37,904 nt of DNA from Maricaulis salignorans (GTDB lineage: Bacteria; Pseudomonadota; Alphaproteobacteria; Caulobacterales; Aquidulcibacteraceae). The notes below the pieces were generated by a model. It made no database searches, was not told the origin of the DNA, and worked only from the letters and a program-made list of their open reading frames with translations. A program made the translations under genes and the position numbers. The stretch spans positions 1-37,904 of the forward strand of contig CAMDDL010000023.1 in NCBI GenBank assembly GCA_945891505.1, written 5' to 3'. Positions 9,501 through 16,036 of this stretch are shown here, one piece after another (position 1 is the first letter of the stretch; every line of letters starts with the position of its first letter).

Positions 9501-9585
9501 CAGCGGGTACCCAGCCAAGGCTCAAGATGGCTGCCACAGCAGCAGAATCGAACAAGCGAGCCGACCGGCGCACAGAATGAGTCAT
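6514..9585 (-). CDS. TonB-dependent receptor
   Basis: Outer-membrane receptor of 1023 residues. It has a signal peptide (to about ATAQQ, residue 32), a TonB-box-like VETVIVTGSNIRR, a plug domain with the common LVLINGRRMA, IEVLRDGASSVYGSDAVGGVINYVL pattern (the VLRDGAS.YG.DA motif of many sphingomonad and Caulobacter receptors), and a long beta-barrel closing with terminal Phe (EVVRKF). Barrel loops are long, consistent with a bulky substrate rather than a simple siderophore, but the ligand cannot be deduced. The ATG at 9585 has a GGGG-type ribosome site about 7 bases upstream. It is the first gene of a two-gene unit with the Tat-exported protein (TGATG overlap). Its promoter must lie in the gene-free region to the right, which holds a 12-base palindrome. 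Confidence 0.94.
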   Translation of the reverse strand: MTHSVRRSARLFDSAAVAAILSLGWVPAATAQQASEQPAREVETVIVTGSNIRRSNLETTVPITVLDQRAIELRGALLPSELLTSLPSVSNLPENETRLGSSGARGDNANLNLRNMGATATLVLINGRRMAINPFTAGLSQAVNINHLPTQGIARIEVLRDGASSVYGSDAVGGVINYVLRRDFEGVEALLRFSQPEAGGGESLQGAVTFGTRFADDRGRLFGTFEGLSRDATLLTERDFSRTSLNVDRAPAPFNALGGPFDARSARGFWPTFRIGTSTANNYFRPVNGTPALTTAAPSRATNPEFFLDLNQFGFASPKTTRANAFVTAEYDISSRLTAFGEFGYYGSSSTMRRQPLALNAPTSDQLMVMPIDSPFNPYGSRFYHVTGAPNTDGTARVVGAPRTVSFTQLTIRDLAAESVETKADVFRIVGGVRGKFGKTWEWESSLFYNEVSGTDDAFPDIRESKLQAAIARTDSGAYNPFGYTFRVANGAVVADQPFTNPQSVVDSFSEVYSRSAESSIASADFRTSGTLFSFWDNEVKAAFGVEFRREELSDVRPPFSGENPAASGLDPQNNDFLLHPPRPDVFGEREVTSAYAETVVPLVSPEREIPLVNSLELTASARFESYSDFGETTKPKIGVNWRPTSWLMVRGSYNEGFMAPSLAALYTSSRWSITAGAGDLDAYRNPFLNEGPYVKRTYFGGNPDLKPQESEGTTYGIVFDVPGIKGLSLTADLWSIDRTNLLGQRSTAQIDASDTALLRAYTQAQIAAGVAVNQIDIGSGATYRGDPDVQRYALTPEDRAAFAAYNAANPTNPAAPAGRIFARYQPFLNLSSSQHEGVDFGFRYAMPRQSWGRILVTSDWSYLDRSLTTLAPVNVAPTENNGLYANGAAKWRSTTNINWDKGAWNAGLGIYHVGKTHDSGATTTQAIYDSLGKPSYIEPFFTAGRTLYRLVIDPVVTYNLSVGYKFETASPKWLANTRVRLSIANVTDEPPPLTSGAFGYDAGVSQALLSGRSWSLEVVRKF

Positions 9586-9674
9586 CGTTTTTCCCCAGCA
9601 CTGATTATTGCTGGGTCTGGCTACAGAGCGCGTGTAACGACCCTACGAAAACTGGGTGACGTATCTGTAACCCA

Positions 9675-9725
9675 CCCCAACAAAGCGAGGGCACAAAAGA
9701 CGAATTCGTCGTGCTTGGGTTGGGG
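9675..9725. promoter_or_regulatory. Palindromic candidate operator upstream of the TonB receptor
   Basis: GACGAATTCGTC at 9699-9710 is a perfect 12-base palindrome about 115 bases from the receptor start codon. It sits between inverted CCCCAAC (9675-9681) and GTTGGGG (9719-9725). The location fits a repressor or activator site for the leftward receptor operon. The regulator is unknown. Confidence 0.35.
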
Positions 9726-9823
9726 ATTTTTAGGTTGAATGGTTCAGCGCGCAGCGCAGCCTGCCTAAACATGCAAAATTGGCGACAATTGGCCGAACGG
9801 GGATGGGATGGGTAACCCGCGTG

Positions 9824-9893
9824 TCGAAAGCCGCCAATCAAGGGCAAGCAAATTCTCTGAACTGATGGCGGAAGCTTCGAGACGAAGTCAGGG
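9824..9893. repeat. 70-bp dispersed repeat, copy 1
   Basis: Roughly 80% identical by eye, without gaps, to 37808-37877. The shared core includes CGAAAGC.GCCA.TCAAG and TCTCTGAA.TGAT.GCGGAAG. Both copies lie outside genes. Copy 1 has an open 36-codon frame but there is no evidence of translation. Confidence 0.6.
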
Positions 9894-9920
9894 TGTCTTT
9901 CGCTTTAGCTTTGAGTGAGT

Positions 9921-9955
9921 TCAGATTGGAAAATCATCACCCCCACATGGCAAGC
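9921..9955. repeat. 35-bp dispersed repeat, copy 1
   Basis: 30 of 35 bases match 19411-19445, without gaps (core GATTGGAAA, TCACCCCCA). Both copies are intergenic and lie upstream of leftward genes, about 335 bases before the TonB receptor here and 35 bases before the MATE gene there. Confidence 0.55.
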
Positions 9956-10511
9956 GACCTTCAAAATGCAAGGCCGCCAACGTGGCCGTTCCTTCACTTC
10001 AGAAGCTTTATGGAACTTGGTGCAAGTCAGGTCAAGCAATGACGCGCAACGAGTTAAACTAACACCCAAGTCGCGGCAGGGTGCTTGCGCTCTGATGGCT
10101 ACAGGTGAATTACTAAATAGTCCGAAGTGGGACTGCACTTGACTGGGTTAAGTATGACCTCGACTTGCTGCCTTGCTGCGGTGGCACCCTTGATAACTAA
10201 CTTGCGTACCCAGCAACCAGCCAAGTGAACTTTTGTATGTCTCAAAGAGTCACTGGGAGCGCTGCATCGGGGGAAACACTAAAACCTTTGCCTTGTGATG
10301 GCTGCAGGAACTAACACCTTTGTTCCAGCTGGATAACCGCCTCAGTCAATTGATTTGAGCGTAGATAGCTACCCATATCTGGCGTGGTGGAAACTGGGGT
10401 AAGCGGGACAACCTGCTTCCGCGATTCTAATAGGAGCCATCCTGCTATGGAACCAAGAGCCGAAGGTGTACCCGCGCGGACAAGGATCTGCAGTAAGGTA
10501 TATATCGCAAT

Positions 10512-11156
10512 TTAGCGCGCTAACTTGCCAGCTATGCTTATGATGTCATCCAGTGGATTGCCATCTTTGTTCATGTCGAGCATCGAAGCGAGGCCGCCAA
10601 GGCTGCCCATTCCGCCTGAACTGTTGGCATGGGAGGACTGTGCACCGCCCAACACAGAACCCAATATCGAGCCAAGCATCCCGCCTAAACCACCTTCACT
10701 GTTATTCTGAGCTATCGTGGCGTCTTTTGTGATAGCTCCGCTGCTGGCTTGCTGAGATAGATAACCGCCCACTAACATCGACAGAATTGGCAGCATCTGT
10801 TTCAGCAATTTAGGATCAATCCCGGTCTGCGCCGCAGAATGACCCGCCACCGTTCGGCTCACGTCCTTCGATCCGAAAATCTGGCCGAGGATAGTATTGC
10901 CATTTTCAACATTGGTCGGTTCAGGGCCAATGACATTGGTCGCCAATGCACCGCCGCCCAACCCCTGCAACATGCCCACCAAACTGCCAAGGCCAGTATC
11001 ACCGCCGCCGTTGGCATCGCTATGTTTGGTAAAGCCGCCGATAATGGCGGGCAGAAGCGAATTGGCTCCAGCCTCTGCTGTTTCAGGGGAAATGCCAAGT
11101 TGGTTAGCAATCGCATTAACGCCGCCAGTTTGGCGCAAAATATCCATCAAATCCAT
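10512..11156 (-). CDS. DUF937 family protein
   Basis: 214 residues starting MDLMDILRQTGGVNAIANQL, the usual opening of DUF937 proteins. It then has the repeated helical pattern ISPETAEAGANSLLPAIIGGF and long glycine-rich helices (LGSLVGMLQGLGGGAL, GGMLGSILGSVLGG). The C-terminal MLDMNKDGNPLDDIISIAGKL carries an acidic DMNKDGNPLDD stretch resembling a calcium-binding loop, also typical of the family. The biochemical role of DUF937 is not established. An upstream ATG at 11183 is possible, but GAGGAAA sits just before the ATG at 11156, which is preferred. It is divergent from the DUF3597 gene across a 140-base gap, so the two may share a control region. No signal peptide is evident. Confidence 0.85.
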   Translation of the reverse strand: MDLMDILRQTGGVNAIANQLGISPETAEAGANSLLPAIIGGFTKHSDANGGGDTGLGSLVGMLQGLGGGALATNVIGPEPTNVENGNTILGQIFGSKDVSRTVAGHSAAQTGIDPKLLKQMLPILSMLVGGYLSQQASSGAITKDATIAQNNSEGGLGGMLGSILGSVLGGAQSSHANSSGGMGSLGGLASMLDMNKDGNPLDDIISIAGKLAR

Positions 11157-11296
11157 AAAATTTCCTCGCATGTGCGCTGTCACATCTGCGCAAAGAAAAC
11201 ACAGTATGCTCTAGCTTGTCCCTCGCATTAATACTTTAGCATTGCTAATATTGTGGTGCAACAGGGCAAGCAATCGTTAAACAAGGAGAGTTCACT

Positions 11297-11692
11297 ATGT
11301 CGATTTTCAGTTCAATAAAAAATGCTATTTTCGGTCACAAAGCAAAAGCCGCAACGCCACCCGCCGCTGCCGCGCCTCCTGCCGCTTCGACAGCGCCAGC
11401 CGCCATCCCCGTCGCACCGGCTGAACCGGCTGCGATCAGCGAAGTAGATGTTGAAGCGAACCTGACCGCGATGGGTGCGGGCAAGGATCTTAACTGGAAA
11501 ACATCTATCGTTGATCTGATGAAACTGCTGGGCATCGATTCCAGTCTTGCCAACCGCAAGGAACTGGCGACGGAACTGGGTTACACTGGAGACCTTGATG
11601 GTTCCGCCGAAATGAACATCTGGCTGCACAAGGCCACCATGCGCCAACTCGCTGCTAATGGCGGCAAAGTTCCTGCTGCAATGGTTGATTAA
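11297..11692 (+). CDS. DUF3597 domain protein
   Basis: 131 residues. The N-terminus MSIFSSIKNAIFGHKAKA is followed by a low-complexity Ala/Pro linker (about 19-50). The conserved DUF3597 domain (about 52-131) contains LNWKTSIVDLMKLLGIDSSL..RKELA.ELGYTGD..GSAEMNIWLHKATMRQLAANGGKVP. Such proteins are small, often stress- or envelope-associated in alphaproteobacteria, but the molecular function is unknown. A strong AAGGAGAG ribosome site lies 8-10 bases before the ATG. A hairpin follows the stop within 8 bases. The head-to-head arrangement with DUF937 suggests shared regulation. Confidence 0.88.
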   Translation: MSIFSSIKNAIFGHKAKAATPPAAAAPPAASTAPAAIPVAPAEPAAISEVDVEANLTAMGAGKDLNWKTSIVDLMKLLGIDSSLANRKELATELGYTGDLDGSAEMNIWLHKATMRQLAANGGKVPAAMVD

Positions 11693-11699
11693 ATTGTTG

Positions 11700-11734
11700 G
11701 CCCTTTCTCTCCTCTGATCAGGGAGAGGAAGGGC
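11700..11734 (+). terminator. Hairpin after the DUF3597 gene
   Basis: A 13-base stem (11700-11712 with 11722-11734, one G-T wobble) around a 9-base loop starts 8 bases after the stop codon. The arms are GCCCTTTCTCTCC and GGAGAGGAAGGGC. No T-run follows, so termination may be imperfect. Confidence 0.6.
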
Positions 11735-12103
11735 ATCAACACCACCCAATATTTGCCGTATGCTGTCGGTCAGGCTTGCTCCGGCTAATAGCATTGCGTG
11801 CGGAGCCACTTGTTTCCCAAGGGGGCATTTACTGGTGGCGTTATGCCATCTGGAGTAAAACCGCAACAGCTATGGACAATTGTTCCGGGAACAAGCTTAT
11901 GTTCGCCAAAGTGTTCTAAAACGTTGATAGCGCGTGGGGATGTAGCAAGGTCGCGTCGATTAGATTTGCGGAGCTTTCTATTATCTTGTCTGTTGCAAGC
12001 GGGCCTAAATGACAACCAAGTGTCACTCGAAATGGGTAATAAGCCATGCAGTCGGCGACTGAAGGTTTTCGGAGATTCCCGCACATTTTAAGGCTCAATT
12101 ATT
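11735..12103. other. 369-bp gap without a clear gene
   Basis: Between the DUF3597 hairpin and the amidohydrolase. Open frames of about 97-99 codons exist on both strands (11798-12091 plus; 11785-12084 minus), but neither has family features or a good ribosome site. It presumably carries the promoter for the amidohydrolase. Confidence 0.5.
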
Positions 12104-13864
12104 GTGAACAATTTATCAGGACTTGCCCGCAATCAGCGCTCAGCTAATCGTTGGGGGGCTATCGTGGTCGCACTGACGATGATTGTCGCGTTTGGAACAG
12201 CAAACAGCGCGAAGGCGGCCCCTGATCTGGTGATTATCAACGGGTCTGTCCTTACGATGGAGCCGAACCAACCGCGCGCTGCCGCTATCGCGGTGGAAGG
12301 CGGAGTGATTACCCATGTTGGAAGCACGCGCAGCGTCCAGGCAATGATCGGCCCTAAAACGCAAGTGATCAACGCCGCGGGCCGCATGATCGTGCCGGGC
12401 TTCATCGATAGTCATATGCATCCTCGTGCGCAGTTTGATGAATTGGGCCCTTATGGCCGACTGGATCTCACGCCGGAGGCTGGGGTTGTCACACGGGCGG
12501 ATCTTTACGCCAAGCTGCGCGCTAAGATCGCTGTGACGCCACCTGGGCGATTGATTGTTGGCACTCGCTATCAAGACGACTTGATTGGCGGCCATCCAAC
12601 CGCCGCAGAACTTGACGCCATCGCGCCTAATCACCCTGTGATCCTCGTGCATTCGAGCGGGCACCGCCGCTCCGTTAACAGTTTGGCGCTCAAAGCGGCG
12701 GGCATCACCGACGCGACGCCTAACCCGGCGGGTGGTGCAATCGAGCGTGATGCGACCGGCAAGGCGACAGGCATTATCCTAGAGTCAGTCCCGGGATTTC
12801 AGCCGCTTTACGATACGTTGCCCCAACCCAACGCCACCGACGAACTAGAAGCTTTCCGCCGCGAGTTTCGAATGTTTTTGTCCCATGGCATAGTTGGAAT
12901 CGGCGATGCAGGCGCTTCGCCTGAGAAGGTTGAAATCTACCGCACGCTCTTGCGCGAAGGACTTCCAGTGCGGCTCTATGCAATGATCTCGTCAAGCTCA
13001 ATCGATTGGCTTATCGCCAATCGAACAAAACCAGAATGGCAGGTTCCGGGGCTGACCTTAAATGCGGTAAAGCTGTTCCATGGCAATTCCCTGTCTGGGA
13101 GGACAGCGTTGCTTTATGAGCCCTACGCCCATGACTCGCATTATTTCGGTATCCCGCCGCGGCTACGCCAAGAGGAAATCACGGCCTTGGTTCGGCGGGT
13201 GCACGATGCAGGGCTTCAAGCCGCGATCCACTCCAATGGTGATCGCGAGATCGACATGACGTTGGATGCCATCGAGGCTGCGCTTAAAGCCAATCCGCGC
13301 GCCGATCATCGCCACCGGATCGAACATGGCAGCGTTGCGCCTTTGCCGATTCTAAAGCGGATGCGCTCACTGGAAGTTGGGTTAGCGCCACACTCTTACA
13401 TTCTCAATCATGGCGAAAAACTCAAGGATTTCGGGGCCGCGAGATGGGACCATATTGAGCCGAATCGCTCGGCTTTGGAGCTTGGTATCCCAGTGGGAGG
13501 GAATTCTGACCACTCCGTCAGCCCACCCATCGTGATGCAGCGGATTGAAAGCCTAGTTACGCGCCGGGCGCGCAGCAATGGCCAAGTCTATGGTCCAAGC
13601 CAACGTATTTCAGTGGAGCAAGCCCTACAAACCTACACACTCGGCAGCGCAACCTTGCAGTTTGAAGAGGATACCCACGGCTCAATCAAAGTGGGCAAGA
13701 AAGGCGATATCGTCATTCTGTCTGCCGATCCGCGCCAGATCGATCCTGAACAGCTGGAAACCATCAAGGTGGACTACACGATCATCGAAGGCAAAGTCGC
13801 CTATCGACGCGCTCATGGTGGCCTGCAAGAGCAGTTTGGTTGGTTTGGTCGTTCAGCACCCTAA
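12104..13864 (+). CDS. Exported YtcJ-like metal-dependent amidohydrolase
   Basis: Predicted periplasmic metal hydrolase of the amidohydrolase superfamily (amidohydrolase family 3, YtcJ-like), cleaving an amide or related bond; substrate unknown. The 586 residues begin with a signal peptide ending near NSAKAAPD (residue 39). The metal-site pattern is present: HxH in DSHMHP (H104, H106), AIHSNGDREID (H376), HRIEHGS (H408) and GGNSDH (D469). The C-terminal KVGKKGDIVILS and II.GKVAYR strands complete the small beta-sandwich typical of the family. The start is GTG with AAGG (12090-12093) ten bases upstream. The gene stands alone, between a 369-base gap and a convergent small membrane-protein gene. 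YtcJ-like enzymes are often cytosolic or unassigned, so export is worth noting. Confidence 0.9.
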   Translation: MNNLSGLARNQRSANRWGAIVVALTMIVAFGTANSAKAAPDLVIINGSVLTMEPNQPRAAAIAVEGGVITHVGSTRSVQAMIGPKTQVINAAGRMIVPGFIDSHMHPRAQFDELGPYGRLDLTPEAGVVTRADLYAKLRAKIAVTPPGRLIVGTRYQDDLIGGHPTAAELDAIAPNHPVILVHSSGHRRSVNSLALKAAGITDATPNPAGGAIERDATGKATGIILESVPGFQPLYDTLPQPNATDELEAFRREFRMFLSHGIVGIGDAGASPEKVEIYRTLLREGLPVRLYAMISSSSIDWLIANRTKPEWQVPGLTLNAVKLFHGNSLSGRTALLYEPYAHDSHYFGIPPRLRQEEITALVRRVHDAGLQAAIHSNGDREIDMTLDAIEAALKANPRADHRHRIEHGSVAPLPILKRMRSLEVGLAPHSYILNHGEKLKDFGAARWDHIEPNRSALELGIPVGGNSDHSVSPPIVMQRIESLVTRRARSNGQVYGPSQRISVEQALQTYTLGSATLQFEEDTHGSIKVGKKGDIVILSADPRQIDPEQLETIKVDYTIIEGKVAYRRAHGGLQEQFGWFGRSAP

Positions 13865-13959
13865 AAGCTCAGTTTAGATGATGGGTGCAACTAGCGTCGC
13901 TATGTGATCGAAACTTTGCTGGAGCTGTTTGCTGAAACCGTTCCAAGGCGGTTGGCGAA

Positions 13960-14304
13960 CTAGAATGCCAAAGCGGCTATACCCAACGTCCCAATTGCCG
14001 ACATAACAAAGGCAGCGAACTTGAAAAACGGTACCCAATCGAGTTCAACAGTGGCGAAATTCTTGGCCAGTAATAGCCCAACGCCGGCGACATAGCCTGC
14101 GGCAAAAGCTGTCTCTGTGAGCAGAGGCATCACTACGACCACTGCTAACGATATGTTGAAGTCTTGCAGGACCGCACCCAACACGCCGGAACCTGCCTTA
14201 AACTGCAACAACCGGCGCATTTGAGAACGGCAACTTTTGCCGATGTTGCACCAGAGTTGCACTCTTGGCGGACCAACGTGACGAACATCTCGGGTTGACG
14301 TCAT
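13960..14304 (-). CDS. Small hypothetical membrane protein
   Basis: 114 residues. The first 30 are basic with several cysteines; the rest contains two or three likely membrane helices (about 48-62, 65-80 and 93-112: ISLAVVVVMPLL, AGYVAGVGLLL, FAAFVMSAIGTLGIAALAF). GAGGA is four bases or less from the ATG at 14304. A shorter start at 14220 (MRRLLQFKAG) would give 86 residues without the basic leader but has no clear ribosome site. No family is recognised. It converges on the amidohydrolase gene with a 95-base gap. It may be real but rests only on hydrophobicity and one ribosome site. Confidence 0.45.
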   Translation of the reverse strand: MTSTRDVRHVGPPRVQLWCNIGKSCRSQMRRLLQFKAGSGVLGAVLQDFNISLAVVVVMPLLTETAFAAGYVAGVGLLLAKNFATVELDWVPFFKFAAFVMSAIGTLGIAALAF

Positions 14305-14503
14305 AGTTCCTCAGGTGCCGCGAACTCGGGCCTGGCCCGTCTCTCAAATCTTAGGGGCGGCGCAAGACACCTAGCTTTCCAGATCATTCGCCTCTCTCTG
14401 GATTCAAAGCAAGTCCAAGTAAGCACCATGACCAGTCAGAACTTGGGCCGTCAATCGATATATAAAGGTCCTAGAATTTAGGATTTCTTGGTCTTACTTT
14501 GGG

Positions 14504-14580
14504 GCGCTCCAATTTGTCTAAGCAAACTCGGCGAGAGCATACTTTTCGCAGGGTTGTGTAGCGTTGCTGCCATCTCCCCC
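14504..14580. repeat. About 77-bp dispersed repeat, copy 1
   Basis: Closely similar in the same orientation to 15899-15978. Both contain CTCCAATTTGTC, GCAAAC, GCGAGAGC.TACTTTTC, GGTTGTGTAGC and a CTCCCCC run, with a few small gaps. The copies flank the Coq4-like gene: this one starts 13 bases beyond its stop, the other lies upstream of the metallophosphoesterase. Confidence 0.65.
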
Positions 14581-14592
14581 AAGTCTAGCGCC

Positions 14593-15558
14593 TCAGTTAG
14601 CGGCAGCCTCGCGGATTTGCGCGTCCGATGCGCCGTTGGCGGCTAAAACGCGCAAGCTTCGCGCTTTTTCATCACTGAACCGGTAAAGATCGCGGTAATC
14701 GACCCCAGCTTCAACCACCTTGCGCGCCAATTGTGCTTGCTTTGCCTCGCGTGACTGCGCACCAAAGCCAGTGGATGCCCTTTTGCCCAGCATACTCTTG
14801 TCGAGCCAGCGCGAGCTATCCTCTTGAAACGCCACGATCCCGAGTTGTTTTCTGACGTCGATAAGCGGTTGGGGCAGCAACTCCTCCCATGGCGCAAATA
14901 CCGCCGGGCAAACGCTATAGGCGTTTAGTCCCCGTGCATTGGCATCGCGCAAATACGCTTGCCAACGCGCCGGTCCGCAATCGGGACGGAGAAAGTATCG
15001 CGGCCCAATGCCAAATGGAGATCGTGCCAATGTGTTAAAGTTCAGCCCATAAATATAAGCGTGCTGGAAATAGATGAGCATGCCTTCGCCCGCTAAATCG
15101 GTGGCATAACCACTGACGACATGAAACATATCATGAAGCCAGCGTATCCGCTCTAAATAGAAACGCGCGTCATCACTCATATCAAATGAATCGAAGAAAC
15201 CGTCCTTGTAGATCAGTCCTGCCAGTAGATAGCCGGGCACGCCAACTGGATTATCCATCGCATCATAAACTGCCCGGCCCAGACTGGCCGGTGGCATCGC
15301 TTTGAGAGCAGCCGTGTCGCAAAGAAAAACGCCAAGGTCAGGGCGTTCAGCCAATAGTTTTTTGCCCGATGGATGGGCTCGCATACGCTCAACATCAGCC
15401 AGTATCTCGGGCCCACTCGCAAGCATTTGGATACGCGGCACTTGCTTGGCCCCGCCCTGTGAAACGGGATTTCTCAACCAACGAAAGCCTGCCAACAAAG
15501 CGGCGGGAATATCCCGTTTCTCCAAAGTTCGCTTTGGCATAACAGCACTTGACCTCAT
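14593..15558 (-). CDS. Coq4-family protein (ubiquinone biosynthesis)
   Basis: Coq4 proteins organise or take part in late steps of ubiquinone synthesis, recently tied to C1 decarboxylation/hydroxylation of the ring, at the membrane face. The protein has the diagnostic metal motif HDxxHx11E: HDMFH...GE, with residues H142, D143, H146 and E158 counted from this start. Preceding ERIRWLHD and following MLIYFQHAYIYGLNFNTLARSPFG also fit the family. At 321 residues it is longer than many Coq4 proteins, with a charged C-terminal tail (REAKQAQLARKVVEAGVDYRDLY). The start is uncertain: a TTG at 15600, ATG at 15558 and ATG at 15540 are in frame and none has a strong ribosome site; I chose the first ATG. 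It is monocistronic, flanked on both sides by copies of a dispersed repeat. Confidence 0.85.
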   Translation of the reverse strand: MRSSAVMPKRTLEKRDIPAALLAGFRWLRNPVSQGGAKQVPRIQMLASGPEILADVERMRAHPSGKKLLAERPDLGVFLCDTAALKAMPPASLGRAVYDAMDNPVGVPGYLLAGLIYKDGFFDSFDMSDDARFYLERIRWLHDMFHVVSGYATDLAGEGMLIYFQHAYIYGLNFNTLARSPFGIGPRYFLRPDCGPARWQAYLRDANARGLNAYSVCPAVFAPWEELLPQPLIDVRKQLGIVAFQEDSSRWLDKSMLGKRASTGFGAQSREAKQAQLARKVVEAGVDYRDLYRFSDEKARSLRVLAANGASDAQIREAAAN

Positions 15559-15600
15559 ATCGTCGTTCAGTTGAGGCAAAGTATCATGTGCCAGCTGCAA

Positions 15601-16036
15601 CCTGTCAACAGAAATTCAAGGCAGAGAGAACAAGAGGTTGCTTCATTGGTGATCAACTTGTTTCGGCAAGGTTTGGCGAATTGCCAATTGTGAGTTTTGG
15701 CCGTTAGCGAGGTTATCATCCACCTAGATCAAGCCGGTTGGCGGATAGGTCAAAGCTTCCTCGCCAAAATCACACTATTTCTCGCCTGCTAGGACCCGCT
15801 CGTGTTAGGTCCAACTCCTTATCGCAGACCGGCCTTTCAAACAGCGAACCAGTGATGATTTCGCTACTGGACGAATTCGTTGGCGCCAGTGCAAGAAAGC
15901 GCTCTCCAATTTGTCGAGGCAAACACTGCGAGAGCCTACTTTTCACGCGGTTGTGTAGCAATGCCGACCCCCTCCCCCGAAGGAGTGTTACGTTTCTCTG
16001 ACAAAACGCTCTATCGGCATTGGGAGGCGAAGCGAT
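15601..16036. other. Divergent intergenic region, Coq4 / metallophosphoesterase
   Basis: 436 bases between divergent genes, presumably containing both promoters. The right part holds copy 2 of the 77-bp repeat. Short open frames (15738-16001 plus, 15770-16048 minus) have no protein features and I do not call them. Confidence 0.5.
15899..15978. repeat. About 77-bp dispersed repeat, copy 2
   Basis: Partner of 14504-14580, same orientation. It ends about 60 bases before the metallophosphoesterase start and is followed by CGAAGGAG (15979-15986). It may be part of that gene's leader. Confidence 0.65.

Larger units (their letters stand above)
9586..10511. other. 926-bp region without a convincing gene
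   Basis: Upstream of the leftward receptor and downstream of the leftward DUF937 gene. Short open frames occur on both strands but none has a good ribosome site or recognisable protein. It holds the palindrome at 9699-9710, a 70-base dispersed repeat (9824-9893) and a 35-base dispersed repeat (9921-9955). I see nothing definite in 9960-10511; no tRNA-like cloverleaf was noticed. Confidence 0.6.

Noticed and set aside
9133-9738. 201-codon plus-strand open frame opposite the TonB receptor
   Set aside because: It lies antisense to the conserved plug-coding part of a clearly real gene and shows shadow-frame composition.
9915-10142. Possible 75-codon gene in the long gap
   Set aside because: Its beginning coincides with the 35-bp dispersed repeat, and there is no family resemblance or convincing ribosome site.
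11798-12091. 97-codon plus-strand open frame before the amidohydrolase
   Set aside because: Starts with GTG without a clear ribosome site, has no recognisable domain, and comparable frames are open on the opposite strand in the same place.
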